Assembly (NCBI GenBank): GCA_964520885.1
Contig: CAZFQD010000027.1
Coordinates: forward strand, 1 to 19,055
Source: CAZFQD01 sp964520885
Lineage (GTDB): Bacteria > Bacillota > Clostridia > Oscillospirales > SIG519
Reading direction: 5' to 3'
Length of the DNA stretch: 19,055 nucleotides
Numbering within the stretch: the stretch's first letter is position 1; each line of letters begins with the position of its first letter. A program made the position numbers and the translations under genes. Shown here one piece after another: positions 7,010-14,077 of the stretch. The notes beneath the pieces were generated by a model. That model saw only the letters and a list, made by a program, of their open reading frames with translations, was not told the DNA's origin and did no database searches.

Positions 7010-7027
7010 TTCAAAGCGTAGAAATGT

Positions 7028-7116
7028 GCTGGTGTGGTGGAATCGGCAGACACCCGGGACTTAAAATCCCGTGAGACTTAAATCTCGTATCGGTTCAAGT
7101 CCGATCACCAGCACCA
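7028..7116 (+). tRNA. tRNA-Leu, anticodon UAA
   Basis: The acceptor stem GCTGGTG (7028-7034) pairs with CACCAGC (7106-7112), followed by discriminator A and an encoded CCA (7114-7116). The anticodon stem CGGGA/TCCCG holds the loop CTTAAAA with anticodon TAA at 7062-7064, which reads UUA and UUG leucine codons. A long variable arm (GAGA/TCTC) marks a class II tRNA, and the T arm is ATCGG/CCGAT with loop TTCAAGT. UUA is by far the most common leucine codon in the neighbouring genes, which fits a dedicated strong promoter. Confidence 0.97.
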
Positions 7117-7117
7117 G

Positions 7118-7147
7118 AAAAAAGGATTTCTTTTGAAGTCCTTTTTT
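7118..7147 (+). terminator. Intrinsic terminator of tRNA-Leu
   Basis: A 13-bp stem with one T-G wobble (7118-7130 with 7135-7147) closes a TTTT loop, and its 3' arm ends in six T residues. It starts one base after the CCA end. Confidence 0.92.
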
Positions 7148-7150
7148 CAA

Positions 7151-7314
7151 TGAAATTCGCCTGTCGGCGAGTGAAATAACTCTGCGAGTTATGAAATATC
7201 GCAAGCGATGTGAAATGTGTCTGCGGACACATAAGGCGAATTTTATTTCACATTTTGACTGAAAGTCAAAATATTTCATACGGTTTTTCCGTATTTCATA
7301 GCGAAGCTATTTCA
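7151..7314. repeat. Symmetric cluster of seven hairpins bounded by TGAAAT / ATTTCA
   Basis: TGAAAT occurs at 7151, 7172, 7192 and 7211, and its reverse complement ATTTCA at 7245, 7273, 7293 and 7309. Between consecutive hexamers lie hairpins of unrelated sequence: 7157-7170 (TCGCC/GGCGA), 7177-7191 (TAACTC/GAGTTA), 7198-7209 (ATCGC/GCGAT), 7215-7232 (ATGTGTC/GACACAT), 7252-7272 (ATTTTGAC/GTCAAAAT), 7279-7293 (TACGG/CCGTA) and 7298-7310 (ATAGC/GCTAT). In addition, AAATTCGCC at 7153-7161 can pair with GGCGAATTT at 7235-7243. The left half is clearly richer in G+C than its surroundings. The element begins 3 bp after the tRNA terminator. It encodes no plausible protein and is not CRISPR-like. It could be a REP/MITE-type interspersed element or a structured RNA. 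Confidence 0.9.
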
Positions 7315-7422
7315 TTATAAACAAATTAAATATAACTAAATCAAAAAGAGTTAAATCAACAAACAATCTGACCTTTTCGCTTGTGCTTTTTTAATAATGA
7401 CAATTATTTTTTCGTTTTTATA
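7315..7422. other. AT-rich intergenic stretch without recognisable feature
   Basis: Between the hairpin cluster and the pilC promoter there is no open frame with a ribosome site, no clear hairpin and no recognised RNA. Confidence 0.6.
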
Positions 7423-7450
7423 TTGCAAATTTATTTATATGATATATAAT
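7423..7450 (+). promoter_or_regulatory. Candidate promoter of the pil operon
   Basis: TTGCAA (7423-7428), a 16-bp spacer and TATAAT (7445-7450) lie 40 bp before the pilC start. The -10 is consensus. The region is so AT-rich that the exact choice is uncertain. Confidence 0.55.
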
Positions 7451-7489
7451 ATAATTACCATAATTATGTACTTGTAAGGAGGGACGGCA

Positions 7490-8701
7490 TTGGCTGAATT
7501 TAGATATGTAGTACTTAATGAAAGAGGCGAGACCTTAACAGGCAATTTGGAGGCTGAAAGTGAGGACATTTGTCGAAACATTATTACTCAAAGAGGATTG
7601 TTTTGTTTAGAGGTTTCTCCTGCTTCTTTAGTTTCGAGATCTTTGAATTTTGGTGGCAAACCTAAATTTAAAACTAAAGAACTTGGTGTTTTTTGTAGAC
7701 AATTCTCAACTATGCTTTTATCAGGAATTGGTGTTATAAAAGCACTTGACATTATACATAGTCAAACTGACAAACTTGCATCAAAAAAAATCATCAAGAA
7801 TGTTTATGAATCTGTTCAAAAAGGGCAATCTTTTTCGTCAGCATTAAAAAGTCAAAGTCCAGCCTTTCCAGATTTAATGATTAATTTAATTGAAGCTGGC
7901 GAGGCAAGTGGAACATTGGACAAAGTAATGGTTAGAATTGCTGACCATTTTGAAAAAGAAATGAAAACTGCAAACAAAGTAAAAGGAGCAATGATATATC
8001 CAATCATTTTAGGAGGGTTAACAATCTTAGTTGTTGGTCTTCTTATGGTTGCAGTTATTCCTGTATTTGTTAAAATGTTTTCAACTGCTGGTGCGGAACT
8101 TCCAATTCCTACAAAAATTGTTATGGGAATTAGCAATATTTTAACAAACTATTGGTATATCATTATAGCACTTGTTGCAGGAGTATCTTTCTTTTGGATG
8201 AATTTTTTAAAAAATCCGATAAACAGAAAAAATTGGGACAAATTCAAAACAAAAATGCCTATTTTAGGAAAGTTAAATGTAGTAATTATTAGTGCAAGAT
8301 TTGCAAGAACATTATCAACCCTTATGCAAAGTGGTATCCCGCTATTAAAGAGTTTGGAAATAGCTGGCAAGGTGTTGGGAAACAAGCATTTTGAAGGTGC
8401 AGTTAAAGAAATTAGAGAGGATATTAGAAAAGGCACTCAGCTTTCAACAGCAGTTAAAAAGGTTGCAGTTTTCCCACTTATGCTTTTATCTATGATTACT
8501 ATAGGTGAGGAAAGTGGAACACTTGATGATGTTTTGAATAAAACTGCAGTTTTTTATGATGAAGAGTCGGATGCGGCTATTTCAAAGATGGTTGCTATGT
8601 TGGAACCTTTAATGATTATTGTAATGGCGGTTATTATTGGTTTTATTGTTGTTTCAATTATGTTGCCAATGATGGGTATGATGCAAAATATCGGTAAATA
8701 A
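7490..8701 (+). CDS. pilC: Type IV pilus inner-membrane platform protein PilC (GspF family, 403 aa)
   Basis: PilC is the polytopic platform on which the assembly ATPase acts to add or remove pilins. Two T2SSF domains are present, at about residues 66-190 and 268-392. Each contains the conserved turn EAGEASGTLD or GEESGTLDD, and the C terminus has the usual hydrophobic segment ending in SIMLPMMGMM. Three membrane segments lie near 165-190, 217-235 and 368-392. The length is normal. The start is a TTG at 7490 with an excellent site, AAGGAGGG (7476-7483), 6 nt upstream. It is the first gene of the operon here. No pilB or pilT precedes it, although these ATPase genes commonly do. PilC and GspF are homologous; the following pilMNO genes favour a pilus over a type II secretion system. 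Confidence 0.95.
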   Translation: MAEFRYVVLNERGETLTGNLEAESEDICRNIITQRGLFCLEVSPASLVSRSLNFGGKPKFKTKELGVFCRQFSTMLLSGIGVIKALDIIHSQTDKLASKKIIKNVYESVQKGQSFSSALKSQSPAFPDLMINLIEAGEASGTLDKVMVRIADHFEKEMKTANKVKGAMIYPIILGGLTILVVGLLMVAVIPVFVKMFSTAGAELPIPTKIVMGISNILTNYWYIIIALVAGVSFFWMNFLKNPINRKNWDKFKTKMPILGKLNVVIISARFARTLSTLMQSGIPLLKSLEIAGKVLGNKHFEGAVKEIREDIRKGTQLSTAVKKVAVFPLMLLSMITIGEESGTLDDVLNKTAVFYDEESDAAISKMVAMLEPLMIIVMAVIIGFIVVSIMLPMMGMMQNIGK

Positions 8702-8733
8702 TCACTAAAAATTTATAAAGAGAGGTTAAAAAA

Positions 8734-9735
8734 ATGCTTTCAATTGACATTGGCAGTAGAAAGGTTTGCGTTATAGAGGGGCTTTATCAAAATGACAAAG
8801 TTATTGTTCAAAATTTTGGTGAAATAGAATATAAAAACGAGGTTACTATTAATGGAGAAATTACTGACCGTTCAACACTTAGTTTTATTATTAATGAAAT
8901 AATTAAAACGAATCATATGAAGAGCAATAAAGTAATTTTTACATTTAATAGTAGTGATATTATAACAAGAGAGTTCAAACTACCCGATATTAAGCCTCAA
9001 AGTTTATCTTTATTAGTAAAAAGTGAAATGGGAAGAATTATCGGTTCGGAAAGCGACTATATAATAGATTATATTATAAATTCAGAAAAAATTGATAAGT
9101 TGTTACCTGTAACTGCTTATGCAGTTCCAATTTCTATGGTGGAAAGTTATTTTACAATTTCTAAGGAATTAAAATTAATGCCATTGGCACTTGATATTCA
9201 TGCAAATTCAATATCTAAATTATTTTCAAAAGCAAAAATTAATAACTCCCCCCAAGAAGATGGTAATATTATTGTTGCCGATATTGGTTATTCTAAAATA
9301 TCATTTCATGGCTTTACTAATGGTATTTGTCGTTTTAATAGAACTGAAACTTCTCCTTTGCAAGAATATATGAGAGAGGTTGGTAATATAATTCGTAAAG
9401 ATATTACTACTGAAGATATGATGAAATTTGATTTCACACCTGATGTTGAATGGGAAAATCAAATCTTATTTGATGTTAGTAAATATTTTATTTCAAGAGT
9501 TGCAGATGAAATTTTAAGATATATTCAATATGTAACAATAAATTCAGCCTCTAAAGCAGTTGCAAAAGTGTATATATGTGGGGGAATAACTTTAATTAAA
9601 GGCTTTGATTTATCGTTATCAAATGCTCTTAAAATATCTGTTGAGACAATACAATCAGTTGATAAAGTAGAAATCCCAAAGAATTGCAATATGTCTAAAA
9701 TTTGCAATGCTGTTGGGGCATTAATTCGTGTGTGA
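8734..9735 (+). CDS. pilM: Type IV pilus assembly protein PilM (333 aa)
   Basis: PilM is a cytoplasmic, actin/FtsA-like ATP-binding protein that links the pilus alignment subcomplex (PilN/PilO) to the cytoplasmic motor side. The nucleotide-binding motifs are DIGSRKVCVIEG (phosphate 1, residues 5-16), VADIGYSKISFHG (phosphate 2, around residue 183) and YICGGITLIKGF (adenosine motif, around 280-291). Length agrees with the family (330-380 aa), if a little short. AAAGAGAGG (8717-8725) lies 8 nt before the ATG. pilC ends 32 bp upstream and pilN starts 11 bp downstream, so the gene is within one operon. No membrane segment is present, as expected. Confidence 0.9.
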   Translation: MLSIDIGSRKVCVIEGLYQNDKVIVQNFGEIEYKNEVTINGEITDRSTLSFIINEIIKTNHMKSNKVIFTFNSSDIITREFKLPDIKPQSLSLLVKSEMGRIIGSESDYIIDYIINSEKIDKLLPVTAYAVPISMVESYFTISKELKLMPLALDIHANSISKLFSKAKINNSPQEDGNIIVADIGYSKISFHGFTNGICRFNRTETSPLQEYMREVGNIIRKDITTEDMMKFDFTPDVEWENQILFDVSKYFISRVADEILRYIQYVTINSASKAVAKVYICGGITLIKGFDLSLSNALKISVETIQSVDKVEIPKNCNMSKICNAVGALIRV

Positions 9736-9746
9736 AAGGTGAGAGT

Positions 9747-10322
9747 ATGATGCAAAAGGAGTTAAATTTATTTTCTGCATATAAAAGCAGTGGCTCAAAA
9801 GGTGCAAAAGGCGGAAAAAGTGCCAAGGGTATTTTAATTCTTTCAGGATGTTTCTTGTTAGTTGTATTACTTATTTATGGAGGTCTATTGTTTTTTAAGA
9901 TAAATATGCAAAATCAAATAAACAGTATAAAAAACGAACTTCTAACTCCAGCAGTAAAGGAAGCAAATTTAAGAATTTCATATGAAATAAAGAAAAATGA
10001 AATGCTAATAAGTTATATAAATGCACTTAATACCGCAAAAACAAAATTTGATGCTTCTTTGATTATTGATTCTCAGTTATTAAATAAGATTACAAGTTCA
10101 ATGCCTGACGATGTTATTATGACAGATATTAATATTTCTCCAGTTTCCATTCAAATTTCTTGTAATAGTTCTAATGTTTTAGCTCCCGATATTTTTATTC
10201 AAGCACTTAATTCTAAAGATCTATTTAGTAATGTATCATATAATGGTCTAAAAAATAATGTAGAAAGAAATTTATTTACTTTTGTTTTGGAATGTGATTT
10301 TAAGGAGGTAACTCCACAATGA
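9747..10322 (+). CDS. pilN: Type IV pilus assembly protein PilN (191 aa)
   Basis: PilN is a bitopic inner-membrane protein that pairs with PilO and binds PilM through its cytoplasmic N terminus. The short N terminus, MMQKELNLFSAY, holds the NL motif that occupies the PilM groove in the family. A basic, Gly/Lys/Ser-rich linker leads to one transmembrane helix (about residues 27-52), followed by a coiled-coil-prone stretch and an alpha/beta periplasmic-side domain. I start at the ATG at 9747, which has AAAGG (9735-9739) upstream, rather than at an in-frame ATG at 9702 that lies inside pilM. A second ATG at 9750 is equally possible. The stop overlaps the pilO start as ATGA, so translation is coupled. 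Confidence 0.87.
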   Translation: MMQKELNLFSAYKSSGSKGAKGGKSAKGILILSGCFLLVVLLIYGGLLFFKINMQNQINSIKNELLTPAVKEANLRISYEIKKNEMLISYINALNTAKTKFDASLIIDSQLLNKITSSMPDDVIMTDINISPVSIQISCNSSNVLAPDIFIQALNSKDLFSNVSYNGLKNNVERNLFTFVLECDFKEVTPQ

Positions 10323-11089
10323 AAATGAATGCAAGAGAAAAATTTCTATTTATTGTTTTGGCTGCGGTTATAATTTTATTTGGAGGATTTAAATTTTTAA
10401 TTGAGCCTGAAATTACAAACTTCAAAAATGTTGGCGAAGAATATGCAATGCAAATTTTAAACAAAATGAAATCTGAAAAAAATGTTTTAGAAATTGATAA
10501 AAAGAAAAGTGATAATGAAACATTAATCGAAAGAGCAGAAACTATTTCTGCACCATTTTTCCCAGAGTTAAAAAACGATAAAATTCACTTGTTTTTTCAA
10601 GAAATAGCCGTTAATACAGGAATAAATTTTAAATCTTTTTCTATGACTCGTCCAATTACTGCACAGATAACCAGTCCAGCAAAAGATAATAAAGAAACTG
10701 TATACCCAGCAAAAGATAACGCAAACACTATTTTAGATATTATTAATGGCAAATACGAAACAAAAACGGAAGATAGTGAAACATCTACTACAAAAAGTGG
10801 GAAAAACACTGCAACAACTTCCAAAAAACCTATTGATACTATTGAAATGATGCCAATTTCTTGCACATTTACTTGTTCATTTGAGCAATCAAAGGTTTTT
10901 ATTGATGCAGTAAAAAATAGCAATAGATTACTTAGAATTTCTCAATTGAAATTTACAAACAATAATGATGGAACTATTGAGGTAAATCTTAATATAGAAT
11001 GTTTTGGAATAAAGAAATTTATTGAAGGAGATGTTCTTGAAAAAGATTCATTATCTTTGCCTACGGGAAAAGCAAACCCATTTGGATAA
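10319..11089 (+). CDS. pilO: PilO-like type IV pilus alignment protein (256 aa)
   Basis: This is a bitopic membrane protein in the pilO position. One transmembrane helix (about residues 8-26) is followed by a charged helical region (about 35-70) and a C-terminal domain whose strands (ISCTFTCSFEQ and IEVNLNIECFG) suit the PilO ferredoxin-like fold. The call relies as much on synteny as on sequence, because PilO diverges strongly. A low-complexity Thr/Ser/Lys linker (about residues 138-166) interrupts the extracytoplasmic domain. Just before it, a 14-nt direct repeat (10676-10689 and 10706-10719) gives two PAKDN motifs ten residues apart. The ribosome site AAGGAGGT (10302-10309) is very strong. 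A second ATG at 10325 is also possible. Confidence 0.78.
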   Translation: MKMNAREKFLFIVLAAVIILFGGFKFLIEPEITNFKNVGEEYAMQILNKMKSEKNVLEIDKKKSDNETLIERAETISAPFFPELKNDKIHLFFQEIAVNTGINFKSFSMTRPITAQITSPAKDNKETVYPAKDNANTILDIINGKYETKTEDSETSTTKSGKNTATTSKKPIDTIEMMPISCTFTCSFEQSKVFIDAVKNSNRLLRISQLKFTNNNDGTIEVNLNIECFGIKKFIEGDVLEKDSLSLPTGKANPFG

Positions 11090-11107
11090 TTTATTGTTTT
11101 TAAAAAG

Positions 11108-12340
11108 ATGCGTGGTGTAGCTTTATATAAATCAGAAAAACTATTATTTTTGAAAGGAAGTGGTTTTATTATAAATTTCTTTAAACTTTTTAGGAAGAAT
11201 AAAGGGGCGGCACTTGTCTACATTTTAGTGATATTGGTTTCAATTACCTTTTTAGGTGTTGCGGTTCTTTCAATTGCAACTTTCTCTTTCAATGAAACCT
11301 ATGTAAAAAGAAATGAAACTCAAGCATATTATACTGCACGGTCAGCAATAGAAACAACATTAGAGTATTTAACTTTTAATATGGAAACCCAAACAATTAT
11401 TCCTGAGGTAGGGGCATCGGCAATTACAAGTGATGTTGCTATTTCTTCAAATAATATGGGCGATTATAGAGTTAGAATAGATCGAGTTGATGAAAACACT
11501 GCAAGAATTACATCAACGGCAATATATAACAATCAAGAATCAACTGCATGCGTAAAAATTACATTAGCTTATGGTCAAAATGGCTATTTGAATTTAGAAC
11601 GATATGCGGCTTACTTAAAGTCGGCTCCTACTGACTCAGTTGCTGACCCCGTTACAGTTATAACAACAGAATTAAACTATGCGAATTTTATCAATCCTCC
11701 ATTAGAATATGTGGGGAATATTAATAATACTTTAAGCAATCTTACCGAAGAAAATTTTGATAGTCTAACAGAAACACAACCAGACCCTGGTTGGAATAAT
11801 CAAGGGCAGAGCACAATTGATTTAACTGATGGAGGTATTTATAAGTATGATGGAGATATTTCTTTGCAAAGAAACACTGATTTTTTAATTGGAGATCAAG
11901 ATGCTTTTCTATTTGTAAATGGTAACTTTGCTTTAAGCAAATTAGTTGATATTAAAAAAGAATACCTTAGTAGCACTGGTTCGTTTTTTATTATTCTTTG
12001 CGGGGAAGATAGAGTTTTTAATGTTAATCAAGGAGCCAAAGGTTTAAATACCAATACTGACCCTGAATGGAGAGCAAACCTAATGGTATTTGCTCCTGAT
12101 ACAATGTTTGAGAGAAAAAACAAGTTTTATTTTCAGGGTGGATTAATTGTCTATGGCTATAATGAAAAAGGTTCTCAAGCAACCTTTACTACACCATATC
12201 TAAATAGCGAAGGGGAATCGCCTTGGATAGCATTGTTTGAATTGTTTGATGGTGCAGGAATTAGTATTATTCCTCCAAATACCGCCTCTTTAAATGATAT
12301 TATTTGGGAAAACAGTTATGTTGCGGTTCCATTTACATAA
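11108..12340 (+). CDS. PilX/GspK-like minor pilin with C-terminal beta-rich domain (410 aa)
   Basis: This is a minor pilus component. Residues 30-55 contain a type III-like prepilin segment, NKG|AALVYILVILVSITFL, with Gly33 at the cleavage position but no Glu at mature position 5, as in GspK/PilX-type tip subunits. The following helix, YTARSAIETTLEYL, is the PilX_N-type signature. Residues about 242-352 form a Gly/Asn/aromatic-rich, beta-strand-rich domain that seems related to one in the next gene. The start is doubtful. The ATG at 11108 has no ribosome site and gives a 33-residue leader. A good site, AAAGGAAG (11153-11160), lies 7 nt before an ATT at 11168, which would give a 13-residue leader like those of the neighbouring prepilins. 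No cysteine pairs are evident. The exact role is unproven. Confidence 0.85.
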   Translation: MRGVALYKSEKLLFLKGSGFIINFFKLFRKNKGAALVYILVILVSITFLGVAVLSIATFSFNETYVKRNETQAYYTARSAIETTLEYLTFNMETQTIIPEVGASAITSDVAISSNNMGDYRVRIDRVDENTARITSTAIYNNQESTACVKITLAYGQNGYLNLERYAAYLKSAPTDSVADPVTVITTELNYANFINPPLEYVGNINNTLSNLTEENFDSLTETQPDPGWNNQGQSTIDLTDGGIYKYDGDISLQRNTDFLIGDQDAFLFVNGNFALSKLVDIKKEYLSSTGSFFIILCGEDRVFNVNQGAKGLNTNTDPEWRANLMVFAPDTMFERKNKFYFQGGLIVYGYNEKGSQATFTTPYLNSEGESPWIALFELFDGAGISIIPPNTASLNDIIWENSYVAVPFT

Positions 12341-12360
12341 TAAAAATAGAGGACAAATAG

Positions 12361-13455
12361 ATGAAAAACATAATGCCATTAAAATATAAAACAAAAGGTT
12401 TTACATTAATTGAAGTTATATTAAGTATAGCTATACTTGGTATACTTTCGGTTACTTTTGTTACTATATTTGGAACTGGATTGGAGTTGGTTAGCAATTC
12501 GGCACAATCCACAAGAGCAACTCAAATAGCCGCTGGTGAACTTGAAAACTGGTATTCTGGCGATCCATATATTAATACAACGACTACGGATAGCATCTTT
12601 TCATTGACATTTCCAGGTGCAAACATCTTAGAAAACGGGAAAATAATTATTGGCAAAGATGATAATGGCATAAACACCTTAAAAAGTTTTGGCATTTCTG
12701 AAAATTTTAATTTGACAAATGAAGTTATTGTTTCTAAAAATGACCTAACAATAAATGGACATATATTTTCCATTCATTCTTCAGAAATTTGCACAAAAAC
12801 ATATACATTTTTAGATACAAAAAATGTTTTGTCTTTTGAACCCAGCACAATTTATACTAATACTACACCTTTATCAAGTAACTTTACAAATTATTATTAT
12901 ATGGGGACTTATCAAGAAAAATATACTTTAATTCCAATTGCACCTGTTGCACAACCTTATGTTTCCTACAATGGAGTAAACAAAACTTTTAATTTAGCAA
13001 CAAACAACACATATTATTATGTTTCTGATTTTGATATTACTCAAAGTGGAACTATTACTATTACAAATAATACAATAAACAAAAGAAAACTTTTTATTTT
13101 TATTCGTGATAGTTTTAATATTAGAGCTTCAAATAGATTATCAATATCAATTACGGGAATAGGACAAGCATATACTTCAGTATTTTTTATTTATTGTGGT
13201 TCATTACCTGCAATGCTGGATGGCGAATACGATCCAGTGACGGAGGAGTTTAATAAATCATTAGGAATTACAGCAAATATTATTGGGACTTATATTTATT
13301 CTCCAAATGCTGATTTATCCTTTTTTGGAAATAATATTTCTGGAGTTGTTGGTCTATCTGTGAAAGTGAATGGAACAACATGGGTAGCCCCAAATAACAC
13401 TATTACAAATAAACCTTGTTGGCGAGATTTAATTGTAATGCTACAAGGAAGTTAG
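12361..13455 (+). CDS. PilV-like minor pilin with extended C-terminal domain (364 aa)
   Basis: A prepilin leader, MKNIMPLKYKTKG (13 residues), is followed by FTLIEVILSIAILGIL with Glu at mature position 5, so it is a genuine class III-signal prepilin. The region after the helix (ATQIAAGELENWY) resembles the PilV/GspI group. At 364 aa it is far longer than standard minor pilins (about 130-200 aa). The extra part, residues about 214-337, alternates short strands and ends in an NIIGTYIYSPNADLSF-type segment, matching the pattern in the preceding 410-aa protein. AGAGGA (12348-12353) is 7 nt before the ATG, and the previous gene ends 20 bp upstream. It probably sits at the pilus tip with its neighbours. 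A direct adhesive role is inference. Confidence 0.87.
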   Translation: MKNIMPLKYKTKGFTLIEVILSIAILGILSVTFVTIFGTGLELVSNSAQSTRATQIAAGELENWYSGDPYINTTTTDSIFSLTFPGANILENGKIIIGKDDNGINTLKSFGISENFNLTNEVIVSKNDLTINGHIFSIHSSEICTKTYTFLDTKNVLSFEPSTIYTNTTPLSSNFTNYYYMGTYQEKYTLIPIAPVAQPYVSYNGVNKTFNLATNNTYYYVSDFDITQSGTITITNNTINKRKLFIFIRDSFNIRASNRLSISITGIGQAYTSVFFIYCGSLPAMLDGEYDPVTEEFNKSLGITANIIGTYIYSPNADLSFFGNNISGVVGLSVKVNGTTWVAPNNTITNKPCWRDLIVMLQGS

Positions 13456-13473
13456 ATAAGGTGGGGATGAAAA

Positions 13474-13998
13474 TTGAAAAATAAAAAAAAACGCGGTTTT
13501 ACAATAGCTGAATTAATTGTAGCAATTGCGATTGTCGCAATAATTGGCATACCTATTTTTACTGTGTTTTTAACTTCCTTTAATTCTTTTAATCTCACTT
13601 CTCGAGCTTCTACGGCACAAAGTTATGCATCTATTGCATTAAATTATATTATAAATGAAATTTCATATGCAGAATACACTACTATACTTACCGACTATTC
13701 GCCTGAAAGTGGTTATAACTATATTTATGTTAATAATGGAGTAATTTATTGTGATAAAGATTCAGTAATATCTGAAATATTAAGGGAAGATATGCTTGAT
13801 AAAGAAAATATGACTTCGGCAATTTCGTTTTCCTCAAATGGTGGAAAAATAATTATAGTGGAAATTTTTATTAGAGATAAAACTACTAATGAAGCAATTT
13901 TTGAAATAGATAAAGAGATTTTTGTTCAGAATATACCACCTGGTATGACTATTGGCTTTAGTCCGGGCACAGTAGTAGAATACACAATGCCTAACTAA
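13474..13998 (+). CDS. PilW/GspJ-like minor prepilin (174 aa)
   Basis: The leader MKNKKKRG (8 residues) is followed by FTIAELIVAIAIVAIIG, with Glu at mature position 5, a clear class III prepilin. The following region (TSRASTAQSYASIALNYIINEIS) resembles the GspJ/PilW minor pseudopilins. The globular part is compact and has no extension, unlike the two preceding genes. The start is a TTG at 13474, preceded by AAGGTGGGGA (about 13458-13466). A competing ATG at 13467 opens only a five-codon frame. It is the last gene of the pilus operon and ends 12 bp before an inverted repeat (14010-14049). The three minor-pilin genes in a row parallel the tip-complex clusters of other type IV pilus systems. 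Confidence 0.86.
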   Translation: MKNKKKRGFTIAELIVAIAIVAIIGIPIFTVFLTSFNSFNLTSRASTAQSYASIALNYIINEISYAEYTTILTDYSPESGYNYIYVNNGVIYCDKDSVISEILREDMLDKENMTSAISFSSNGGKIIIVEIFIRDKTTNEAIFEIDKEIFVQNIPPGMTIGFSPGTVVEYTMPN

Positions 13999-14009
13999 TT
14001 GAATAATAA

Positions 14010-14049
14010 TTTTTTTGGGGAGTGATTATATTTTCGCTCCCCAAAAAAA
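14010..14049. terminator. Convergent hairpin with reversed T/A polarity
   Basis: TTTTTTTGGGGAG (14010-14022) pairs with CTCCCCAAAAAAA (14037-14049), extendable by a T-G and a G-C pair. It separates the pil operon from the convergent pilin gene. On both strands the T-rich arm comes first and the A-rich arm last, so no U-tract follows the stem in either transcript. It may block or stabilise RNA ends but is not a classical intrinsic terminator. Confidence 0.55.
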
Positions 14050-14077
14050 ACAAACATTTATTATAGCATTTTCATTA

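Noticed and set aside
7061..7279. Minus-strand open frame of 72 codons over the tRNA and hairpin cluster
   Set aside because: It is the antisense translation of tRNA-Leu, its terminator and the hairpin cluster. It has no ribosome site, and the tRNA-derived part is a common annotation artefact.
7151..7314. CRISPR array
   Set aside because: The only constant unit is a 6-nt hexamer that changes orientation midway, and the intervening segments are self-complementary rather than spacer-like. No cas gene is present.
9702..9746. Upstream start of pilN inside pilM
   Set aside because: The added residues (MQCCWGINSC and following) do not look like PilN, and the ribosome site lies after them.
7490..13998. 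Type II secretion system rather than type IV pilus
   Set aside because: PilC and the prepilins would fit either, but adjacent pilM-pilN-pilO, with an actin-like PilM, and a single-membrane (Gram-positive) host favour a pilus. No secretin or gsp-specific gene is seen.
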